Shown here piece by piece: positions 44,052-53,436 of a stretch of 64,000 bases of DNA. The DNA lies in assembly GCF_900199725.1 (NCBI RefSeq), contig NZ_LT904904.1:2203691-2267690 (forward strand). Direction: 5' to 3'. The notes under the pieces are model-generated. The model was given only the letters and a program-made list of their open reading frames with translations. It searched no databases and was not told where the DNA came from. Numbering within the stretch: the first letter of the stretch is position 1; the number at the start of each line of letters is the position of its first letter. Origin of the DNA: Cytobacillus massiliigabonensis (GTDB lineage Bacteria; Bacillota; Bacilli; Bacillales; Cytobacillaceae). The position numbers and the translations under genes were made by a program.

Positions 44052-45032
44052 TTATGCAGGACAATAATCTATTTCAAAGCCTAGATCTGTCAGCATTTGA
44101 TGATCGGCAGTTTCTTCTTGACCAGCTGTTGTAAGATAATCACCAACAAAAATTGAATTTGCAGGATAAAGCCCTAGGGGCTGCAGGCTGCGCAGGTTGA
44201 CTTCCCGGCCGCCTGAAATTCGTATTTCTTTGGTTGGATTGATGAAGCGCATTAAGCAAAGAACTTTCAAACAGTATCTTGGATTTAATTCGTTTGTTCC
44301 TTCAAGAGGTGTTCCATCAATTGCATGAAGGAAGTTTACTGGTATGGAGTCAGCATCCAAAACTTTTAAGCTTCTTGCCATTGCTATAACATCATCCTTC
44401 GTTTCCTTCATACCAATGATAACACCAGAGCAAGGAGATATCCCAGCATGCTTAATTAATTCAAGAGTATTCACACGATCTTGATACGTATGGGAGGTAG
44501 TAATATTCTCATGATGGTTTGCAGAGGTATTAATATTATGATTATAACGATCAACTCCAGCTTCTTTTAATTTCGCTGCTTGCTCTGGTTTAAGTAAACC
44601 TAAGCATGCACAAACCTTCATTTGATATTGCGCTTTTATTTCTTTGACTGCCGAAACCACTTCATCGATTTCTTTGTTAGAAGGACCTCTTCCACTAGCA
44701 ACAATGCAATAGGTACCAACATTTAATTCATGAGCTTGACTGGCGCCTTTGATAATGGATACTTTATCTATCATTCGATACTTTTCAATTGGCGCGTTTG
44801 AGACACTTGATTGTGAGCAATAGCCGCAATTTTCCGGGCAAAGTCCAGATTTTGTATTAATAATCATATTGAGTTTTACCTTATTACCGTAATAGTGATT
44901 TCGTATCTTATATGCACCTTGAAGGAGAGATAAAAGCTCCTCATCGGGGCATACTAAAATCTCCAATGCTTCATCATCCGTTAACTCATGTCCTTGCAGC
45001 ACTTCTCCTGCAAGATCAACCCAATTTTTCAT
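44052..45032 (-). CDS. bioB: Biotin synthase
   Basis: A 326-residue radical SAM enzyme that inserts sulfur into dethiobiotin. The [4Fe-4S] motif is CPENCGYCSQS (C-x3-C-x2-C, about residues 63-70). Further conserved features are YNHNINTS and the C-terminal SGGREVNLRSLQPLGLYPANSIFVGDYLTT. It overlaps bioY by 17 bases, behind GGAGGAG. No bioA, bioD or bioF is nearby, so the cell either makes dethiobiotin elsewhere or imports precursors through BioY. Confidence 0.95.
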   Translation of the reverse strand: MKNWVDLAGEVLQGHELTDDEALEILVCPDEELLSLLQGAYKIRNHYYGNKVKLNMIINTKSGLCPENCGYCSQSSVSNAPIEKYRMIDKVSIIKGASQAHELNVGTYCIVASGRGPSNKEIDEVVSAVKEIKAQYQMKVCACLGLLKPEQAAKLKEAGVDRYNHNINTSANHHENITTSHTYQDRVNTLELIKHAGISPCSGVIIGMKETKDDVIAMARSLKVLDADSIPVNFLHAIDGTPLEGTNELNPRYCLKVLCLMRFINPTKEIRISGGREVNLRSLQPLGLYPANSIFVGDYLTTAGQEETADHQMLTDLGFEIDYCPA

Positions 45033-45645
45033 TTTTTACTCCTCCATTCAAATTCGTACGCTGCAGCTTTCTGAATTGACTCCGGGATATCACACGTTTT
45101 TCCAAACGATGCGCCATTAAACCAGCACACACAGCTAAAATGATATCCTTTGGCAATGGCGGAATCATCCACAGCCAAGCCATTTTATAGGTAAAGCCAT
45201 CTGGAGCAGCAGCCCATAGCTTATAAGCGAAAAACATCCAATTGGTACCAAATAAATAGTTAACTGTCATCCCAACTAAAGCAGCTGTTATGTAGATAGA
45301 GACACTTTTATTCCGTTCAATGACTTTTCCAGTTAGATAAGCAGTGAAAATAAATGAAATAATAAATCCAAAAGTTGGGCTTAGAAAATGACCAATTCCG
45401 CCGCCGAATTTAGCAAAAACCGGGGCACCAGCTAATCCGATACATGCATATACAATCATAGATATGGCACCTAAACGGCTTCCAAGAATGGCTCCAGCTA
45501 ATATGGCAAAGAACGTCTGCAGTGTAATAGGCACCCCGCCAACGACCATAAATGGAACAATGGTAGTAATATTTGCTCCAATGCACATCAGTGCTACAAA
45601 CATTCCTGCAAGTGTTATTTCAAAAGGACTTAAACTTTTTTTCAT
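45016..45645 (-). CDS. bioY: Biotin transporter BioY (ECF S-component)
   Basis: A 209-residue protein with six spans. The BioY pattern is present: PFEITLAGMFVALMCIGANITT, VPITLQTFFAILAGAILGSRLG, GAPVFAKFGGGIGHFLSPTFGFI and NYLFGTNW. It binds biotin at high affinity and uses a shared ECF energising module encoded elsewhere. The frame opens at 45663, but GGAGGTGG points to the ATG at 45645. A BirA-type operator lies 55 bases upstream. Confidence 0.93.
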   Translation of the reverse strand: MKKSLSPFEITLAGMFVALMCIGANITTIVPFMVVGGVPITLQTFFAILAGAILGSRLGAISMIVYACIGLAGAPVFAKFGGGIGHFLSPTFGFIISFIFTAYLTGKVIERNKSVSIYITAALVGMTVNYLFGTNWMFFAYKLWAAAPDGFTYKMAWLWMIPPLPKDIILAVCAGLMAHRLEKRVISRSQFRKLQRTNLNGGVKNEKLG

Positions 45646-45699
45646 AAAACCACCTCCATACAAAGAATATAGAAAAAGAGTAATAGATTTACAGTTTAT

Positions 45700-45730
45700 T
45701 TGTCAACCTATTTATAAATATAGTTAACAT
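45700..45730 (-). promoter_or_regulatory. BirA operator for bioY-bioB
   Basis: TTGTCAACC (45700-45708) and AGTTAACAT (45722-45730) form a spaced dyad like the Gram-positive BirA consensus TTGTTAACC-N-GGTTAACAA. On the minus strand a TTGACA -35 element (45707-45702) lies inside the operator. Biotin-loaded BirA should repress. Confidence 0.75.
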
Positions 45731-45937
45731 ATTTTGTGATGATAAACCTACTAGTATTACAAATCCATAAAGTAGTGCATATTTTATATAAATTCCTAAA
45801 TATCGACAAAACAGGTAAATTAAAAGATTTCTAAAAAAATATAAGAAAATAATATTTTTAACTTGAAAAAGTATTTTGAATTTCGGATAATTAAAATAAT
45901 GATAGTAACGCTATCAAAAAATAAAGGGGTTGATTTA

Positions 45938-47566
45938 ATGCCTAGTTCCATTCCAGTTCATTGGGATAAAGAAGTAGATGTAATTGTTTTAGGTACAGGT
46001 GGCGCTGCATTAACTGCGGCAGTTGCTGCATCAGAAAATGGTGCAAAAGTCCTTGTGTTAGAAAAAACTCATCAAATAGGCGGGACAACAGCTTTCTCAG
46101 GTGGGGTTCCTTGGATCCCGCTTAATCATTACATGAAGGAAGCGGGTTTTGAAGATAATCGTGAGGATGCAATAAACTTCATTAAACGTCTGGCTCTTGG
46201 TAGAGCAGATGATTATATGATTGAAACTTTCGTGGATAAAGGACATGAAGTGATCAAATTTTTATATGATCATACACCAGTAAAATTTGTATCTCCACAA
46301 TCTTATCCTGAATATTATGCACGTATGGATGAAGCTTTAAAGCATGGCACACGTTCATTAGATCCAGCACCATTTGATCTAAATGAGATTGGTGAATGGG
46401 GTGAATTGGTTCGTCAAAATCCAATCTTTCCTCCTCTTACACTAGAAGAAGGAGGAGCTGTAGGAGGAATTGACTTCCAATTAGTAGCTGAACGTATGCA
46501 AAATAATATTGTTACGATGGGACGTTCACTAATTGCCTCTTTATTTAAAGCGTGTTTAGACCGGGGAGTAGAAACTTTAATAAACACGGCGGGAAAAGAA
46601 TTAATCATGAACGAGGATGGACAAGTAATTGGAATGATAGCTGAAACAAAAGAAGGAGAGGTCTTGCGTTTCGCTGCAAGAAAAGGGGTTATTCTCGCTT
46701 CAGGTGGATTTGAATGGAATAAACAATTAGTCAAAGCATTCTTAAAAGCAGAGTTTACCCATCCAGTAACACCGCCGGGCAACGAAGGTGATGCACTCCT
46801 GATGTCAATGAAGGCTGGCGCTGCACTTGAAAACATGAGTGAGGCTTGGTGGTATCCAGCTATGGTAGATCCGACGTTCGAGTATGAAGATCATGTAATG
46901 GCGCAGCTTGGCGGAGGACGCAACGGTCCAAACTCAATTGTTGTCAATAAGTACGGACGCCGTTTTGTTCATGAAGGAACTACATATAACGATATGCCAA
47001 GATCATTCTTTCATTTTGATCCGGTAAAAATTGAATTTCCGAACGAAGCACCTGTTTGGATGGTTTTCGACCAGCAGCTTAAAGATAGCCAGCTTATCGT
47101 TACGATGACACCAGGGGATCCGGCACCTGAATGGGTAGATCAAGCTGACTCCATACGCGAATTAGCTGAAAAAATTGGTGTCGACCCAGATGGTTTAGAA
47201 GATGAGATTCGTAAATGGAATGAATATTGCGAGCAAGGTGCCGATCCGGATTTCCATCGCGGAACGATTCAATTTGAAGCTTTAACAATCGGAGGCGGCA
47301 GTCCTGCAAACAATTTAGGTAAGATTGAAAAAGGACCATTTTATGCATTACCAATCTATTTAGGCGCATTAGGTACCAATGGTGGACCAAAAATTAATGA
47401 AAATGGTCAAGTAGTTAAATATAATGGTGAACCAATTAAAGGGTTATATGCTGCTGGAAATGCATCCGGTAATCCGCTTGGCCCCATTTATCCAAGTGCA
47501 GGCGGAACCATTGGACCAGCTATGGTTTTTGGCTTCTTAGCAGGACAGCATGCTGTAAATTCATAA
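45938..47566 (+). CDS. KstD-like FAD-dependent dehydrogenase
   Basis: A 542-residue flavoprotein of the 3-ketosteroid-delta-1-dehydrogenase / flavocytochrome c fumarate reductase group: DVIVLGTGGAALTAAVAA dinucleotide loop at residue 14, EKTHQIGGTTAFSGG, and the C-terminal GLYAAGNASGNPLGPIYPSAGGTIGPAMVFG closing the FAD site. It probably introduces or removes a double bond in a ring or enone substrate. The frame opens at 45863, but AAAGGGG supports the ATG at 45938. It is followed by an SRPBCC gene and a converging TetR gene. Confidence 0.8.
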   Translation: MPSSIPVHWDKEVDVIVLGTGGAALTAAVAASENGAKVLVLEKTHQIGGTTAFSGGVPWIPLNHYMKEAGFEDNREDAINFIKRLALGRADDYMIETFVDKGHEVIKFLYDHTPVKFVSPQSYPEYYARMDEALKHGTRSLDPAPFDLNEIGEWGELVRQNPIFPPLTLEEGGAVGGIDFQLVAERMQNNIVTMGRSLIASLFKACLDRGVETLINTAGKELIMNEDGQVIGMIAETKEGEVLRFAARKGVILASGGFEWNKQLVKAFLKAEFTHPVTPPGNEGDALLMSMKAGAALENMSEAWWYPAMVDPTFEYEDHVMAQLGGGRNGPNSIVVNKYGRRFVHEGTTYNDMPRSFFHFDPVKIEFPNEAPVWMVFDQQLKDSQLIVTMTPGDPAPEWVDQADSIRELAEKIGVDPDGLEDEIRKWNEYCEQGADPDFHRGTIQFEALTIGGGSPANNLGKIEKGPFYALPIYLGALGTNGGPKINENGQVVKYNGEPIKGLYAAGNASGNPLGPIYPSAGGTIGPAMVFGFLAGQHAVNS

Positions 47567-47598
47567 TAACAAATAATAAATATAGGTAGGTGCGAAAG

Positions 47599-48051
47599 AT
47601 GCCGCAAGGAACACATACAGTAGAAGTCCCATTAAACATACAAACAATTTGGAATTTTGTTCAAGATATGAACAACTGGGCGCCGCTCGTTCCAGGATAC
47701 ATTGAACACGAAATCTTGAGTGAAAACCAATCAACATGGGCATTTAAGGGTGACTTAGGATTTATGAAAAAAACTGTAAAGCTGCAAATTGATATTAAAG
47801 AATGGAATGAGCCTTCAGAAGTTCTATTTGACTTAAAAGGCTTGTCTGATAACTTTAAGGGTGGAGGCTATTTTCGTGCTGAAGTGATTGATGAAAACAC
47901 TACAAAAATGTCAGGACATCTTGATATTACTGCTGGTGGAATGATGGGTGCAATGATCAATCAAATTTTAACAAAGTTTGTGCCGCAAACAGCACAAGAA
48001 CTTACTGATGCTATAGTAGCCAAACTATTAGAAATTAATCTAGTAAAATAA
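47599..48051 (+). CDS. SRPBCC family (CoxG-like) lipid/hydrophobe-binding protein
   Basis: A 150-residue START-like protein: VPLNIQTIWNFVQDMNNWAPLVPGY opening, KMSGHLDITAGGMMGAMINQI near the C-terminus. It resembles CoxG-type SRPBCC proteins that bind hydrophobic ligands in a deep cavity. It is 32 bases after the KstD-like gene, so it may present or bind that enzyme's substrate. AGGTAGGTG supports the ATG at 47599; a GTG lies at 47590. Confidence 0.78.
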   Translation: MPQGTHTVEVPLNIQTIWNFVQDMNNWAPLVPGYIEHEILSENQSTWAFKGDLGFMKKTVKLQIDIKEWNEPSEVLFDLKGLSDNFKGGGYFRAEVIDENTTKMSGHLDITAGGMMGAMINQILTKFVPQTAQELTDAIVAKLLEINLVK

Positions 48052-48054
48052 AAC

Positions 48055-48087
48055 AAAAGCGATCTCAAATAATCGAGATCGCTTTTT
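48055..48087. terminator. Bidirectional terminator
   Basis: AAAAGCGATCTC and GAGATCGCTTTT form a 12-bp stem with flanking A and T runs between the SRPBCC gene and the tetR-type gene. Confidence 0.9.
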
Positions 48088-48712
48088 ACTTTGCTGGCTG
48101 CTGCAAGTAGGACAACAGTACATTTTTCACCATGATTAGCTCTTCCTTTTTAGGAACTGGGACAATAACATCGGGAAGCAAAGTATACAAGGAATACTTT
48201 TTTACTGCTGTTCCAAACATATTTAAAATGGTACTGGAAAGTATTTCATGACTTAATGTAAGTTTGATGCTTCCATCACTTTTTCCTTCTCTAACAATGG
48301 CTGATATGATTCTGCCTATTTTTTCATATGCCTTTTCAACCTCTGCTAGTAGATTTTTTTCAATCGGTATAAAAGCAATGTATAATTCAAAGGCTTCTAG
48401 AAGCATAGCGGATTCACGATTTTCTTCAGAAATAAAGCCTATATAAGCAGTTAATACATCATCGATTTTCTCGATGCCTCTTTTATTTGATTCCTTAATC
48501 TGTTGGAAACGAGGGAATTGCTGTTCGATGGCTGCTTTCACTACTTCAATTATTATATCGTCTTTTTTTGGGAAATAACGAAATAGAGTAGCAACTCCTA
48601 CATGGGCTTCATCAGCTATATTTTGCATGGTCGTGTTTTCAAATCCGTGTTCAGTAAATAACCTTTTTGCTGCAGATATCATATTTTTCCGTCTTTCGAT
48701 TTTCTTATTCAA
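48086..48712 (-). CDS. TetR family transcriptional regulator
   Basis: A 208-residue repressor with the TetR helix-turn-helix at residues 1-60 (MISAAKRLFTEHGFENTTMQNIADEAHVGVATLFRYFP) and a ligand-binding C-terminal part. TTG start behind GGTGAT. It converges on the KstD-like/SRPBCC pair and may regulate them, though no shared operator was identified. Confidence 0.85.
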   Translation of the reverse strand: MNKKIERRKNMISAAKRLFTEHGFENTTMQNIADEAHVGVATLFRYFPKKDDIIIEVVKAAIEQQFPRFQQIKESNKRGIEKIDDVLTAYIGFISEENRESAMLLEAFELYIAFIPIEKNLLAEVEKAYEKIGRIISAIVREGKSDGSIKLTLSHEILSSTILNMFGTAVKKYSLYTLLPDVIVPVPKKEELIMVKNVLLSYLQQPAK

Positions 48713-48957
48713 TTTATCACCTACTTGGCAATATTATACTAGTTTTTACATGAAGAAACTTGAAAAAATAATATATTTTTTTGAATTCAACAAACTTTAT
48801 TCATGCTAGGTAGAATGAGGCGTAGACAATCTAAGTAAAAAGAAACAATATTAAGATAAAAAAATATGTGTTTTTAACTAAATTATGTTATATTTGTAGG
48901 TATTAAATAACAACTTCAATTGTATTCGTGTGGTTTTATGTGGGAGGAGACGTATGT

Positions 48958-50664
48958 ATGCAACATTTTAGTGTTGGAAAAAAAATAATGACTGGGTTTG
49001 GTGTTGTACTTATTCTACTCGTTATATTTGCTGTTATAGCGATAAACAGAATGTTTCATATGCAAGATAAGACATCTTCCATTGTTGATGAGTGGATGCC
49101 TTCTGTTGAGCTAATTAACTCGATAGGATTCCAAACTGAGCATGTTATTACACTTTCATTAAGATATATCCAGTCTGATGATGAGCAAGAAAAAGAAATG
49201 CTTAAAAAGGAAAGAACGAATTTCATAGATGAAGCAGAGAAAACAATGGCTTCCTATAAAAAGCTTATAAACACAAAAGATACAAAAGAAAACTTCGATA
49301 AATTGACCTATAAGTGGGCATTCTTCTTAAAGGTAAACGAGGAGACACTTAAGCTTAGTGATAAGGGGAAGTCTGAATTTGCCTACTTATATTTTAAAAA
49401 AAGTGCGAAAGCCTTCGATTCAATGAAGCAAAACATGGATCATCTCGTTACCGTTAATAAAATGGGTGCTGAGCAAGCTGGGATGGAATCTAAAAATGTA
49501 TTTAACCAAACGGTTATTACGATTATAACTTGTATCATCATCTCTTTGATATTGGGAATTGGGGCTGCTCTATTTATTACTAGAATGATAGCAAAGCCTT
49601 TAAGATTAGTTACGAATAGAATCGATGAAATATCAAAAGGAAACTTATCTATTCCATCTATTGAAATGAATAGCAAGGATGAAATTGGTGTTTTGGCAAA
49701 ATCAGTAAATGAAATGAAAAACAGTTTACATAAGATCGTTACTGAAGTTGTCAATGTTTCTGGATTTGTAAATAAACAGAGTGTAGAGCTAACTGTGTCG
49801 TCAGAGGAAGTGAAGCTAGGCAGCCAGCAAATTGCGACGACAATGCATGAATTAGCATATGGAGCCGAGGAACAGGCAAACTCTGCGTCTGAATCAGCTA
49901 GGGCAGTTGAGGATGTGAATGTTCAGATTAAACAAGCGGATCTGGCTGGAAAAAACTTAAAAATTGCTTCAAATGAAGTCCTGGAAAAAGCACAAGAGGG
50001 AACAATACTAATGAATGAGTCTGTTCATCAAATTGAGAAAATCAGTCAGATTGTAACCGAATCGATGGAAAAGGTTGTAAATTTAGATCAGAAAAATGAT
50101 AATATTTACCAATTAGTTCATGTGATTCAGGATGTTGCTGCACAAACAAATCTTCTTGCACTAAATGCAGCAATTGAAGCTGCAAGAGCGGGGGAATCTG
50201 GTAAGGGCTTTGCGGTTGTTGCTGATGAAGTTAGAAAACTAGCTGAACAAGTTTCGAACTCTGTACAGGACATCACACATATTACACAAGATATCCAAAA
50301 TGATTCAAAGCTTGTAGTAGAAACACTTCAAAATGGTGTAATTCAATCAGAAATTGGCAATCAACAAATAAGAACTACAGGTGAAACCTTTCATTCTATT
50401 TCCGATTTAGTTCTAATGATGGTTGAAAAAATTGACCAAGTATCAGCCAACTTAGATCAAATTCAATTAGGAAGTGAACAATTAAGTGCGTTTAGTGAAG
50501 AAATTTCAGCAGTAACTGAGCAATCTGCTGCGGGAGTTCAGCAAGCTTCAGCATCTGCAGAACAACAGGTAGCTTCTATGGAAACGATCGCTCATAGCTC
50601 TGAATCACTTAAAGCACTTTCAGCTCAATTAGAGGGCTTAGTTCAGCATTTTAAAATCCAATAA
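48958..50664 (+). CDS. Methyl-accepting chemotaxis protein
   Basis: A 568-residue receptor. It has a first span at about 10-32, an extracellular four-helix-bundle domain of about 150 residues, a second span near 190-210, HAMP ([33 protein letters not shown]) and a signalling domain whose tip is [44 protein letters not shown] supports the ATG at 48958. It lies 35 bases before a sugar-binding lipoprotein gene on the same strand, so the loaded binding protein is its likely ligand. Confidence 0.9.
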   Translation: MQHFSVGKKIMTGFGVVLILLVIFAVIAINRMFHMQDKTSSIVDEWMPSVELINSIGFQTEHVITLSLRYIQSDDEQEKEMLKKERTNFIDEAEKTMASYKKLINTKDTKENFDKLTYKWAFFLKVNEETLKLSDKGKSEFAYLYFKKSAKAFDSMKQNMDHLVTVNKMGAEQAGMESKNVFNQTVITIITCIIISLILGIGAALFITRMIAKPLRLVTNRIDEISKGNLSIPSIEMNSKDEIGVLAKSVNEMKNSLHKIVTEVVNVSGFVNKQSVELTVSSEEVKLGSQQIATTMHELAYGAEEQANSASESARAVEDVNVQIKQADLAGKNLKIASNEVLEKAQEGTILMNESVHQIEKISQIVTESMEKVVNLDQKNDNIYQLVHVIQDVAAQTNLLALNAAIEAARAGESGKGFAVVADEVRKLAEQVSNSVQDITHITQDIQNDSKLVVETLQNGVIQSEIGNQQIRTTGETFHSISDLVLMMVEKIDQVSANLDQIQLGSEQLSAFSEEISAVTEQSAAGVQQASASAEQQVASMETIAHSSESLKALSAQLEGLVQHFKIQ

Positions 50665-50699
50665 AGCAATGAATCTTTGGTTAATAAGGAGAATAGTAG

Positions 50700-51827
50700 A
50701 TGAAGAAAAGCAAAATTAGGTTACTGCCCATTTGTTTTTTTGCATTAATCATGCTTATAGCAGGATGCTCAAGCAAAAGTGACAAAGAAGGTTTGTTAAA
50801 AGAAAATAATAAAACCGACAGCGAAGCATCACTTGCAACAGTGCCAGACAGGTTTAAAAATCCAGAAGACGTTAAAATTAAAGTTATCCGTAAAATAGGC
50901 GGGGACGACCATACAAAGCAATTTCTTGCAGGAGCCAAAGAGGAGGGCGAAGCACTGGGGTTGAAGGTGGATGTCTTTTCGGCAGATGGGGATAGCCAAA
51001 AGTTTCACAATGAAATCAAAAAATCTTTAGAAGAGGGATATGATGGGTTCATTATTTCCCACGGAGATGATCCAGAAACAATAGAAAGTGTAAAAAGACT
51101 AGTAGAAAAAGGCAAGAGTGTTGTTACATTTGATTCAAATGTTGAATTAGAAAAATTAGATGGTGTTACGCTAACATCTCAAAATGATGAGGTATTAGCA
51201 ACATTTGCAATCGAGCAATTAATTGAAGATTATGAAGGACAAGCGAACATCGCTTATTTATGGGTGGATGGATTCCCGCCAATGGTCAGACGGAATGCTG
51301 TTTATACGGAGAAGCTGAAAAACAATCCGGGGATTAAAGAAATTGAGAGATTTGGAGTTGCTTCTGCAGATACATCTGGGGAAACGAAGGCAGCTGTGGC
51401 TGAAATGCTTAAGAAACACCCGAAAGGTGAGCTGGATGCTATTTTTGCAACATGGGATGCATTTGCAATTGGTGCAGTAGATGCAATTAAAGAGGCAGGC
51501 AGAGATGAAGTGAAGATTTATGGAATAGACGTGTCAAATACAGATTTACAATTAATGAAAGAAAATGAAAGTCCATGGAAATATACAGCAGCAGTAGATC
51601 CGAAATTAATTGGTGCATTAAACATGAGACTGGTTGTAAAAAAAATTGCTGGTGAAGAAACACCAAAAAATTATAATCTTGAAGCCTATTTGATTGCGCA
51701 GGAGGAACTTCAGGTTACTAAGAAAAATGTGACTATGGATACGCTAGGTGAAGTATTGCCTGGCTGGGGATTGTCTACTGAATTAGAAGAGGATTGGATG
51801 AAAACGTTAAAACAGATGAATGAGTAA
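50700..51827 (+). CDS. Sugar-binding lipoprotein 1 (RbsB type), chemotaxis-linked
   Basis: A 375-residue lipoprotein (MKKSKIRLLPICFFALIMLIAGC, lipobox IAGC) of the ribose/galactose-binding family (Peripla_BP_4): VIRKIGGDDHTKQFLAGAKEEG, DGFIISHGDD, VTFDSNVE, ATWDAFAIGA and YGIDVSN. It is a close paralogue of the binding protein at 52213, sharing about two thirds of residues by eye. It is grouped with the chemoreceptor and cut off from the transporter by a terminator, so it may serve mainly taxis. AAGGAG lies 8 bases before the ATG. Confidence 0.85.
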   Translation: MKKSKIRLLPICFFALIMLIAGCSSKSDKEGLLKENNKTDSEASLATVPDRFKNPEDVKIKVIRKIGGDDHTKQFLAGAKEEGEALGLKVDVFSADGDSQKFHNEIKKSLEEGYDGFIISHGDDPETIESVKRLVEKGKSVVTFDSNVELEKLDGVTLTSQNDEVLATFAIEQLIEDYEGQANIAYLWVDGFPPMVRRNAVYTEKLKNNPGIKEIERFGVASADTSGETKAAVAEMLKKHPKGELDAIFATWDAFAIGAVDAIKEAGRDEVKIYGIDVSNTDLQLMKENESPWKYTAAVDPKLIGALNMRLVVKKIAGEETPKNYNLEAYLIAQEELQVTKKNVTMDTLGEVLPGWGLSTELEEDWMKTLKQMNE

Positions 51828-51846
51828 TATGATCATTTTTTATTTA

Positions 51847-51885
51847 GATCCCGATATTCTACATAAGAATATCGGGATCTTTTTT
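51847..51885 (+). terminator. Strong terminator between the two binding-protein genes
   Basis: GATCCCGATATTCT and AGAATATCGGGATC form a 14-bp stem with a 5-base loop and a T6 tail. It separates the chemoreceptor unit from the transporter unit. Confidence 0.92.
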
Positions 51886-52212
51886 AATATAGAATTGAAA
51901 ATTTTGGATTTAGTGCGTTTTTGTTGATTGGTTTACCAATTTCCTCCTAAAAATAGATTGTTTTATCGTATTATTTTGTTAATTCAGGAAAAACAAATAA
52001 AACTAAAGAAGTTATTTCGCTTTTTAAAAGAAACAATCATGTATAAAACCAAAAAATATACGAGTAATTCAAAATAAATATTGTATAAGATTTGTTCACA
52101 TGATAAAATTTAGTTAATTTAGAAATGAAAGCGCTGTACAAATTCTGTCCGTCTATTATTCTAATGAAAAATAGGTAGGGTGGACATACTATCAAAGAAG
52201 GAGAATTAAAGA
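51886..52212 (+). other. Promoter region of the pentose transporter operon
   Basis: No gene is present in this 327-base stretch. It contains a cre-like site at 52126-52139 and AAAGAAGGAG just before 52213. An AT-rich segment upstream of the cre site probably holds the promoter, but no clear -35/-10 pair could be fixed. Confidence 0.5.
52126..52139 (+). promoter_or_regulatory. CcpA cre-like site
   Basis: TGAAAGCGCTGTAC matches 12 of 14 positions of the cre consensus TGWAANCGNTNWCA. It lies about 75 bases before the transporter binding-protein gene, where CcpA could block transcription when preferred sugars are present. Confidence 0.65.
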
Positions 52213-53325
52213 ATGAAAAACTTTTTAAAAAGTGCATTAGTCCTATTAGTAGCTATTTCACTTCTGTTAACAGGCTGTGCTTCAGGTGAGGAAAGTTCTA
52301 AGCCAAAAGAAGGGAACAAGAATGTTTCACTTGATAATGTTCCTGAACGGTACAAGGATGGCAAAGAAGTGAAGATTAAAGTTGTAAGAAAAATTGGTGG
52401 AGATGATCATACTGCTCAATTTTTAGCTGGTGCAAAAGAAGAAGGTGAAGCACTCGGATTTAAAGTAGATGTGTTCACTGCTAACGGTGACACTGCTAAG
52501 TTCCATGATGCAATTGCTCAAGCATTACAAGAGGACTTTGATGGGTTTATTATCTCTCATGGAGATGATGTTGCTACAGTAGAAGACGTAAAGAAAATTG
52601 TAGAAGCTGGCAAGAGTGTAGTAACGTTTGATTCTAATGGCGATATTGCAACAGTAAATGGAGTAACACTTACATCACAAGATGATGAAGCATTGGCTGA
52701 GTTATCATTAGAGCAATTAATTAAAGATACAAATGGGAAAGCGAATATTGTTTATTTATGGGTAGACGGTTTCCCGCCAATGGTAAGACGAAATGCCGTC
52801 TATCAAGAAACTTTGAAAAGTAACCCAGGCATTAAAGAGATTGAGAGATTTGGTGTAGCAGCAGCAGATACATCTGTACAGACACAAAATGCTGTGGCAG
52901 CAATGTTAAATAAACATAAAAAAGGCGAGATTGATGCAATTTTTGCTACTTGGGATGCTTTCGCGATTGGTGCTGCACGGGCAATCAAAGAAGCAGGAAG
53001 AGATGAGATTGCGCTGTATGGAATAGACGTATCAAATGCAGACCTTCAAATTATGCAAGAAGAAAAAAGCCCTTGGAAATATACAGCAGCTGTTGATCCA
53101 AAACTAATTGGTTCTGTTAATATGAGAATTCTTGCGAAGAAAATTGCTGGTGAGGAAACGCCTGCAACATTCGATTTAGAGGCTTCTTTAATTTCACAAG
53201 AAGCACTGCAAAAATCAAACGCTCCTGTTAATATGGTAAACCTTGCTGAGGTTGTGGATGGCTGGGGAGTATCTGCTGCATTTGAAGAAGATTGGATGAA
53301 GACTTTAAAAGAATACTATAAATAA
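52213..53325 (+). CDS. Sugar-binding lipoprotein 2 (RbsB type) of the ABC importer
   Basis: A 370-residue lipoprotein (MKNFLKSALVLLVAISLLLTGC, lipobox LTGC) of the ribose-binding family, with the same ligand-site segments as its upstream paralogue (VRKIGGDDHTAQFLAG, DGFIISHGDD, TFDSNGD, ATWDAFAIGA, YGIDVSNADLQ). It precedes the ATPase, permease, kinase and isomerase genes, so the ligand is probably 5-deoxyribose, methylthioribose or a similar 5-modified ribose. AGAAGGAG precedes the ATG. Confidence 0.87.
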   Translation: MKNFLKSALVLLVAISLLLTGCASGEESSKPKEGNKNVSLDNVPERYKDGKEVKIKVVRKIGGDDHTAQFLAGAKEEGEALGFKVDVFTANGDTAKFHDAIAQALQEDFDGFIISHGDDVATVEDVKKIVEAGKSVVTFDSNGDIATVNGVTLTSQDDEALAELSLEQLIKDTNGKANIVYLWVDGFPPMVRRNAVYQETLKSNPGIKEIERFGVAAADTSVQTQNAVAAMLNKHKKGEIDAIFATWDAFAIGAARAIKEAGRDEIALYGIDVSNADLQIMQEEKSPWKYTAAVDPKLIGSVNMRILAKKIAGEETPATFDLEASLISQEALQKSNAPVNMVNLAEVVDGWGVSAAFEEDWMKTLKEYYK

Positions 53326-53330
53326 TTAAA

Positions 53331-53376
53331 TTTGAAACCTTATATCAGAGAATAAAAACTGGTATAAGGTTTCAAA
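53331..53376 (+). other. Hairpin between the binding-protein and ATPase genes
   Basis: TTTGAAACCTTATATCAG pairs with CTGGTATAAGGTTTCAAA (two weak positions) around a 10-base loop, without a T-run. Such structures after a binding-protein gene often stabilise its mRNA and raise its level over the transporter subunits. Confidence 0.65.
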
Positions 53377-53436
53377 TCCATTATAGGCCTTAAATTGCTG
53401 CGTATAATTGATTGAAATAGAAGGAGGCTTATGGGC

